In this document: piece after piece, positions 61,521 to 64,000 of the stretch
How positions within the stretch are numbered: the first letter of the stretch is position 1
Layout of the letters: each line of letters begins with the position of its first letter
From: Pseudonocardia oceani
GTDB taxonomy: Bacteria; Actinomycetota; Actinomycetes; Mycobacteriales; Pseudonocardiaceae
Assembly (NCBI RefSeq): GCF_019263585.2
Contig: NZ_JADQDF010000001.1
Location: 6,082,501-6,146,500 of the forward strand
Direction: 5' to 3'
Length of the DNA stretch: 64,000 nucleotides
The notes under the pieces: model-generated
Database searches by the model: none
The model's input: the letters and a program-made list of their open reading frames with translations, nothing else
Told to the model about the DNA's origin: nothing
Translations under genes and position numbers: made by a program

Positions 61521-62499
61521 CGACGGCCTCCTTCAGCATCGCGTCGACCTCGTCGGAGGTGGGCATGGCGTCGGCACAGGCGAGGCGGCCCGCGACGATC
61601 GACCCGGCGGCGTTGCAGAACCGCATGGAGCGCTCCAGGTCCCAGCCCGAGAGCAGGGCGTGGCACAGGGCGCCACCGAAGGCGTCGCCCGCGCCCAGGC
61701 CGTTGACGACCTCGACCGGGACGGGCGGCACGACGACCTCGCGGGCCCCGCCGTCCTGCGTCGTCTCCGAGGCGAGCACCCCCGCCGGTCCCTGCTTCAC
61801 CACGGCGAGCCGGACGCCGGCCGCGTGCAGCGCCGCCGCGGCGGCCCGCGGCTCGCGCTCGCCGACCGCGGTCTCGCACTCGTCGAGGTTGCCGACGGCC
61901 ACGTCGACGAAGGGCAGCGCCTCGCGGACCCAGCGGCGGGCCTCCTCGCGGGACTCCCAGAACATCGGGCGGTAGTCGAGGTCGAGCACGGTGGTGCCGC
62001 GCCGGCCCCGGGCGCGCAGGGCGTCCAGGGTCGCGGTGCGGCTCGGCTCGCGCGACAGGCCCGTGACCGTCACCCAGAAGACGTCGGCGTCGCGGACGGC
62101 GTCGAGGTCGAGCTCCTCGGTGCGGATCACCAGGTCCGGCGCGGGGTCGCGGCCGTAGAAGTAGAGCGGGAAGTCGTCGGGCGGGAAGATCTCGCAGAAC
62201 ACGACCGGCGTCGGGAGCCCGGGCACGGCGGTGACCTGGCGGTCGTCGACGCCGAAGCCGCGCAGGGCGTCGTGCAGGAACTCGCCGAACGGGTCCTGCC
62301 CGGTGCGGGTGATCACCGCGCTGGCGCGGCCGTGGCGCGCGGCGGCGACCGCGACGTTCGTGGCGCTGCCGCCCAGGTACTTGCCGAACGACGTCACCTC
62401 GCGCAGCGACACCCCGATCTGCAGCGGGTAGACGTCGACGCTGATGCGCCCCATCGTCAGCACCTCCGGCGCCGCCCCGACCCTGTCCTGCACTGGCAT
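61513..62499 (-). CDS. iolC: 5-dehydro-2-deoxygluconokinase
   Basis: This 328-residue PfkB/ribokinase-family sugar kinase phosphorylates 2-deoxy-5-keto-gluconate at C6. MGRISVDVYPLQIGVSLREVTSFGKYLGGSATNVAVAAARHG in the first 60 residues is diagnostic (Gly-Gly substrate motif), and VEVVNGLGAGDAFGGALCHALL near 278 has the catalytic Asp and anion hole. DLDYRPMFWES near 160 is a typical IolC segment. The ATG at 62499 has GAGGGAG upstream. It is the first gene of the long iol operon, read from the promoter at 62542-62570. Confidence 0.94.
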   Translation of the reverse strand: MPVQDRVGAAPEVLTMGRISVDVYPLQIGVSLREVTSFGKYLGGSATNVAVAAARHGRASAVITRTGQDPFGEFLHDALRGFGVDDRQVTAVPGLPTPVVFCEIFPPDDFPLYFYGRDPAPDLVIRTEELDLDAVRDADVFWVTVTGLSREPSRTATLDALRARGRRGTTVLDLDYRPMFWESREEARRWVREALPFVDVAVGNLDECETAVGEREPRAAAAALHAAGVRLAVVKQGPAGVLASETTQDGGAREVVVPPVPVEVVNGLGAGDAFGGALCHALLSGWDLERSMRFCNAAGSIVAGRLACADAMPTSDEVDAMLKEAVGA

Positions 62500-62541
62500 C
62501 CCGACTCCCTCGTCGCGGTGGTGGTCCGATCCGCGGGGTCA

Positions 62542-62570
62542 GGTGTACTCTCACCGGGAGATCAGGTCAA
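62542..62570 (-). promoter_or_regulatory. Promoter of the iol operon
   Basis: On the minus strand TTGACC (62565-62570), a 17-bp spacer and TACACC (62542-62547) form a housekeeping-type promoter about 43 bp from the iolC start. The GntR operator abuts its -35 side. Confidence 0.55.
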
Positions 62571-62571
62571 C

Positions 62572-62589
62572 ACTTTGTCCTGACAAAGT
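62572..62589. promoter_or_regulatory. GntR-type operator ACTTTGTC-CT-GACAAAGT
   Basis: Perfect 8-bp arms around two bases lie between the divergent iolC and GntR genes, directly next to the iol -35 element and 19 bp from the GntR start. A GntR dimer bound here could repress the GntR promoter and modulate the iol promoter. Confidence 0.72.
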
Positions 62590-62608
62590 CGGCAGAAGGT
62601 GGTGGATC

Positions 62609-63352
62609 GTGACGGAACGGGCCGTTCCCGAGGTGGCGCTCGACCGCACGAGCCCGGTCCCGCTGTACTTCCAGGTCGCGACCCGGTTGCAGCAGCTCAT
62701 CGAGGACGGGGTCATGCCCGTCGGCAGCCGGCTGGAGAACGAGGTCGAGCTCGCCGAGCGCCTCGGTGTGTCGCGGCCCACCATGCGCCGGGCCATCGCC
62801 TACCTCGTCGAGCGCGGCATGCTGGTGCGGCGCCGGGGGATCGGCACGCAGATCGTGCACCCCAAGGTGCGCCGGCCCGTCGAGCTGACGAGCCTCTACG
62901 ACGACCTCGCGAAGAACGGCCAGGCCCCCCGCACCGAGGTGCTGCTGCTGGAGGTGCGCCGCGCGCCCGACCACGTCGCGGAGGCCCTCGGGGTGCCCGG
63001 CGGCCTGGACATCACCTGGATCGAGCGGCTGCGCCACTCGGGCGGCGAGCCGCTGGCGATCATGCACAACGCCGTGCCGCTCGACCTCCTCCCGCTCACC
63101 GAGGCCGACCTCGCCGAGCGCGGGCTCTACGAGCTGCTGCGCGCGGCCGGGCACGTGCCGCGGATGGCGAGCCAGACGGTGGGGGCGAAGGCCGCCACCG
63201 CCGCCGAGGCCCGCCAGCTCGGCGACCCCCGCGGCGCCCCCATGCTCACGATGGTGCGCACGGCGTGGGACGAGTCGGGGCGGGCTGTGGAGTTCGGCTC
63301 CCACGTCTACCGGGCCAGCCGCTACAGCTTCGAGCTGACGCTGACGAGCTGA
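62609..63352 (+). CDS. GntR family regulator (HutC subfamily), probable iol regulator
   Basis: This 247-residue regulator has an N-terminal winged HTH (PLYFQVATRLQQLIEDGVMPVGSRLENEVELAERLGVSRPTMRRAIAYLVERGMLVRRRGIGTQIV) and a UTRA effector domain (about 85-240: RTEVLLLEVRRAPDHVAEALGV, ITWIERLRHSGGEPLAIMHNAVP, VEFGSHVYRASRYSFEL). HutC-type members bind sugar phosphates or other metabolites. Divergence from iolC with a perfect palindrome between strongly suggests it senses an inositol-pathway intermediate. The GTG at 62609 follows AGAAGGTGG. Confidence 0.9.
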   Translation: MTERAVPEVALDRTSPVPLYFQVATRLQQLIEDGVMPVGSRLENEVELAERLGVSRPTMRRAIAYLVERGMLVRRRGIGTQIVHPKVRRPVELTSLYDDLAKNGQAPRTEVLLLEVRRAPDHVAEALGVPGGLDITWIERLRHSGGEPLAIMHNAVPLDLLPLTEADLAERGLYELLRAAGHVPRMASQTVGAKAATAAEARQLGDPRGAPMLTMVRTAWDESGRAVEFGSHVYRASRYSFELTLTS

Positions 63353-63376
63353 CGCCCCCCGACCCCTTCGAGCCGG

Positions 63377-64000
63377 TCAGTGGACGGTCGGGAACCCGAA
63401 GCACACCGGCACACCGTCGCTGAACAGCACGTGGTCGGGCGGCCCGTGCACCAGGTGTCCCAGGCCGACCGACGCGACCAGCCCGTCGTCGAGCTCGGTG
63501 ATCTCGGCGGTGCGCAGCGGCCACGGGGGATGGGCGTTGCGGACGTACAGCGTGCGGCCGAGGTGGGCGACGTGCAGGCCCCAGCGGGCGGTGAGGAACC
63601 GCTCCAGCTCCCCGTCGGCGGCGGGGCCGCCGGGCCGCAGGCCGACGCGGCTCTCCGCCCGCGTCCCGGGCCACCGCAGGCGTGTGGCGTAGCGGTGGAC
63701 GCCGTGCTCGGCGCGGTGGCGCATCCGCGCCCACCGGTACGGCAGCCCGAACACGGTGCGGGCCCCGGCGACGATCACCGCGCGGTCGGTGTCGAGGCCG
63801 AGGAACACCACACCGCGGCGGCCGGCGTCATCGACGGAGTACAGCCGCACGTTCGTCTCCAGGAACGTCCCCGCCCACGGCACGCCCGGCCCGTGCGCGA
63901 ACCCCGCCAGGACCATCCGGAACGGCACCAGCCCGACCCAGGTCCGCCCGTGGACGACGTCCGGGCGGACGCCGGGCGGGAACAGGTGCGCCACGTCCGC
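63377..64000 (-). CDS. DUF2071 (YqjF-like) protein, N-terminus cut by window end
   Basis: At least 207 residues of a DUF2071 protein: LFPPGVRPDVVHGRTWVGLVPFRMVLAG, then GTFLETNVRLYSVDDAGRRGVVFLGLDTDR, and a C-terminal part with LGHLVHGPPDHVLFSDGVPVCFGFP. Full-length members have about 30 more N-terminal residues (a WPxxP-type strand), and the frame is open through the window edge, so the GTG at 63994 is probably internal. The fold resembles acetoacetate decarboxylase, but no activity is known. It is convergent with the GntR gene, 24 bp apart. Confidence 0.85.
   Translation of the reverse strand, partial: ADVAHLFPPGVRPDVVHGRTWVGLVPFRMVLAGFAHGPGVPWAGTFLETNVRLYSVDDAGRRGVVFLGLDTDRAVIVAGARTVFGLPYRWARMRHRAEHGVHRYATRLRWPGTRAESRVGLRPGGPAADGELERFLTARWGLHVAHLGRTLYVRNAHPPWPLRTAEITELDDGLVASVGLGHLVHGPPDHVLFSDGVPVCFGFPTVH

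Overview
The window reads as chromosomal DNA of a very GC-rich actinobacterium, most likely a Pseudonocardiaceae member close to Pseudonocardia. The reasons are the extreme third-position GC, the many GTG starts, the ATGA/GTGA-overlapping operons, and family content such as a DUF742 protein with GLTGARFGG repeats, an F420-type LLM enzyme, a HelD/HelR-like RNA polymerase motor and a SigF-class sigma factor. That placement is inference. I saw no tRNA, rRNA, CRISPR array, complete insertion sequence or phage genes.

Positions 1-12400 hold mixed housekeeping genes. They start with the end of a Rieske protein, then methylmalonyl-CoA mutase (mutA, mutB) and its chaperone meaB, a YdjM-like membrane protein, two dehydrogenases, a multidrug-type ABC exporter divergent from a MarR regulator, and a two-gene molybdopterin oxidoreductase/flavin reductase unit. 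A PadR regulator follows. Divergent from it is a tight five-gene operon (12492-19257): CoA ligase, three-subunit molybdenum hydroxylase and crotonase. This set matches the aerobic 2-furoate (Hmf) pathway, and the iron-sulfur subunit carries a fused CoxG domain.

Positions 19300-42960 are a patchwork: NUDIX, LLM, Pr6Pr, an orphan DUF742 protein, two acyl-CoA dehydrogenases, a PAS-GGDEF-EAL protein, a DUF3516 helicase, GH65 phosphorylase with beta-phosphoglucomutase, a SigF stress neighbourhood (TraR/DksA, DUF2945, DJ-1, DUF6328, SigF), a HelD-like helicase, a GNAT enzyme and RecQ. The most unusual gene is at 29073-30614. It encodes a DNA-ligase-like protein whose catalytic residues are replaced, joined by a proline linker to a LytS-type histidine-kinase region.

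Positions 42968-62499 form a polyol and cyclitol catabolic region. A LacI-controlled PhyH-SDR-Idh operon, a WYL/glyoxalase pair and a hydroxypyruvate-isomerase-like gene come first. A long minus-strand run from 62499 down to 49363 then encodes iolC, a Cgl0159-type aldolase, iolB, iolD, iolA, a complete sugar ABC transporter, iolG, an IolE-like isomerase, a second Gfo/Idh dehydrogenase and a LacI regulator. A divergent GntR regulator with a clear palindromic operator sits at its head. Together they would import myo-inositol and convert it to central metabolites.

The non-coding DNA is notable for long, near-perfect hairpins without T tracts (4291, 38823, 39254, 49290), a pair of 72-bp repeats with inverted ends (26147, 26383), and clean operators between divergent genes.
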